Shown in pieces: positions 6,542-7,538 of a stretch of 7,538 nucleotides of DNA. Below the pieces are notes generated by a model, which searched no databases, was not told the origin of the DNA, and was given only the letters and a program-made list of their open reading frames with translations. The position numbers and the translations under genes were made by a program. The stretch is from contig JBDHRV010000162.1 of assembly GCA_039807745.1 (NCBI GenBank), positions 1 through 7,538 on the forward strand. The letters run 5' to 3'. Positions within the stretch are counted from its first letter, which is position 1, and the number at the start of each line of letters is the position of its first letter. The stretch comes from JAEUMW01 sp039807745. GTDB lineage: Bacteria > Pseudomonadota > Gammaproteobacteria > Burkholderiales > JAEUMW01.

Positions 6542-7068
6542 CCGATGGAAGGAATCTGCTCACGCGGGCCCGCGCCTGTACGCGCCACGAGCGACATGGC
6601 CTCGAACAGCTCGCGCCGGGCCTCTGGCGCCGTATCCTTGCGCGAGGCATCGAGCCGGCCGCGATACTGCAGCTCCAGACTCGCGTTGAAGCCGAAGAAG
6701 TCCGGGGTGCACACCGCGCCGTAGGTCTTCGCAACCTCCTGCGTCTCGTCCAGGACGTAGGGAAACGGAAACTGGAACTGCTGCGCGACCCGTTTCATAT
6801 TCTCGAACGAGTCCTCCGGGTAATCCGCGGGGTCGTTCGACATGATGGCAATCGAGCCCACACCGAGGTCCGCCAGTTCGCGGCAGTCCCGCACCAGCCG
6901 CTCGCGCACCGCCTTTACGTAGGGGCAGTGGTTGCAGATGAACACCACGAGGAGGCCGTTGGGTCCGCGCACGTCCGCGATCGAATACCGCTTGCCATCG
7001 GTGCCGGGCAGCGCGAAGTCGACGGCGCGCCACCCGAAATTGCAGATGGGTGTTTCGAGGCTTACCAT
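6514..7068 (-). CDS. Thioredoxin-fold, peroxiredoxin-like protein with a CNHC motif
   Basis: A 184-residue protein of the AhpC/TSA-related thioredoxin superfamily, PRX_like1-type as I recall it. Its landmark is VVFICNHCPYVKAVRERL at 41-58, giving a CxxC pair at C45 and C48 within the family's characteristic CNHCPYV. SNDPADYPEDSFENM at 77-91, YVLDETQEVAKTYGAVCTPDFF at 104-125 (the likely cis-proline is P122, after C120) and the C-terminal PSIGCSIKWK at 173-182 are all typical of the group. The combination suggests a thiol-based redox activity, but substrate and partner are unknown. There is no signal peptide, so it is probably cytoplasmic. The ATG at 7068 follows a weak AGGATGGG element. The frame is open upstream to 7416, but that part overlaps rsmE in antisense and has no family resemblance. 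The 3' end overlaps the phosphatase gene start. Confidence 0.92.
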   Translation of the reverse strand: MVSLETPICNFGWRAVDFALPGTDGKRYSIADVRGPNGLLVVFICNHCPYVKAVRERLVRDCRELADLGVGSIAIMSNDPADYPEDSFENMKRVAQQFQFPFPYVLDETQEVAKTYGAVCTPDFFGFNASLELQYRGRLDASRKDTAPEARRELFEAMSLVARTGAGPREQIPSIGCSIKWKHS

Positions 7069-7170
7069 GAGTGTCCCATCCTGTTGTCTGGCTCCCTTCC
7101 CCGCTCCCGCCATGCCAGCGGTGCAGCAAAAGTTTACATGAACCCGGAGAACCGTAGGAACGGAGCGCCC

Positions 7171-7538
7171 GTGCCGCGCGTTTACCTGCCGCCACGCTTG
7201 GCCGCCGGCGCGCGCATCGTCCTGCCCGAGGCGGCGGGCCATCACCTCGTGCGCGTGCTGCGGCTGCGCCCCGGGGCGGGCCTGGTCGTGTTCGACGGCT
7301 GCGGCGGCGAGCATGATGCGATCATCGCCGCCATCGGGCGCGAGGGCGTGGCGGTCGAGGTCGGCAGCTGGCGCGAGGTGGCGCGGGAAGCCTCGCTCAC
7401 CGTTCATCTCGCCCAAGGCGTGTCGGCCGGCGAACGTATGGACTACACGCTGCAGAAGGCAGTGGAACTGGGGGTAGCCGGCATCGAGCCGATCATCACG
7501 CGGCGCAGCGTGGTGCGGCTTGCGGCAGAGCGCGCGCA
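7171..7538 (+). CDS. rsmE: 16S rRNA (uracil(1498)-N3)-methyltransferase RsmE, partial (N-terminal half)
   Basis: Methylates N3 of U1498 in 16S rRNA, using S-adenosylmethionine, in the assembled 30S subunit. Only the first 122 codons of an expected 240 or so are in the window; the gene continues past the right edge. The N-terminus MPRVYLPPRL leads into the PUA-like domain, with the conserved HHLVRVLRL at 24-32. The SPOUT methyltransferase domain begins near 75 with LTVHLAQGVSAGERMDYTLQ, and the family signature QKAVELGVAGIEPIITRRS at 95-113 is clear. The GTG at 7171 is preferred: a GGAG at 7162-7165 lies five bases upstream and the protein begins where family members usually do. An in-frame ATG at 7138 would add 11 residues. 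It is divergent from the thioredoxin-like gene across 102 bases, where I saw no convincing promoter. Confidence 0.95.
   Translation, partial: MPRVYLPPRLAAGARIVLPEAAGHHLVRVLRLRPGAGLVVFDGCGGEHDAIIAAIGREGVAVEVGSWREVAREASLTVHLAQGVSAGERMDYTLQKAVELGVAGIEPIITRRSVVRLAAERA

Noticed and set aside
7069..7170. Search for divergent promoters between the thioredoxin-like gene and rsmE
   Set aside because: Only poor -10-like strings (such as TTTACAT on the plus strand) were found, without matching -35 boxes at proper spacing.

Overview
The window is GC-rich (roughly two-thirds G+C by eye), densely coding chromosomal DNA from a proteobacterium. I favour a betaproteobacterium: it has a class I polyhydroxyalkanoate (PHA) synthase, and the gene order yqgE-ruvX-pyrR-pyrB-pyrC' is known from Pseudomonas and occurs in betaproteobacteria. 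The genus cannot be fixed from the sequence. There are no RNA genes, mobile elements, CRISPR arrays or signs of recent transfer, and no gap between genes exceeds about 100 bases.

Layout from right to left. At the right edge, rsmE (16S rRNA m3U1498 methyltransferase) runs rightwards and leaves the window. All other genes run leftwards. First comes a thioredoxin-fold/peroxiredoxin-like protein with a CNHC motif. It overlaps an inositol-monophosphatase-family gene by about 28 bases. After 85 bases comes a complete class I PHA synthase (phaC) with an intact Cys-Asp-His triad. After a further 98 bases begins a tight five-gene block: yqgE, ruvX, pyrR, pyrB and a dihydroorotase homologue that runs off the left edge only a few residues before its expected end.

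How the genes work together. PyrB is the aspartate transcarbamoylase catalytic chain. The dihydroorotase-like protein beside it has lost all four metal-binding histidines, so it should be the non-catalytic PyrC' (PyrX) partner of a class A PyrB/PyrC' assembly, and a true pyrC must lie elsewhere in the genome. PyrR is a PRPP-binding pyrimidine regulator or uracil phosphoribosyltransferase. Overlaps and 2-9 base gaps leave no room for a Bacillus-type attenuator between the pyr genes. RuvX and YqgE are the usual housekeeping companions. PhaC polymerises hydroxyacyl-CoA into storage polyester. It stands here without phaA, phaB, phasin or phaR.

Nothing here looks like a wholly new system; the genes are recognisable. 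The most notable points are a perfect 9-bp inverted repeat covering the phaC ribosome binding site, ending two bases before its ATG; the metal-site loss in PyrC'; and the compact pyr layout that rules out a classical PyrR attenuator within the cluster.
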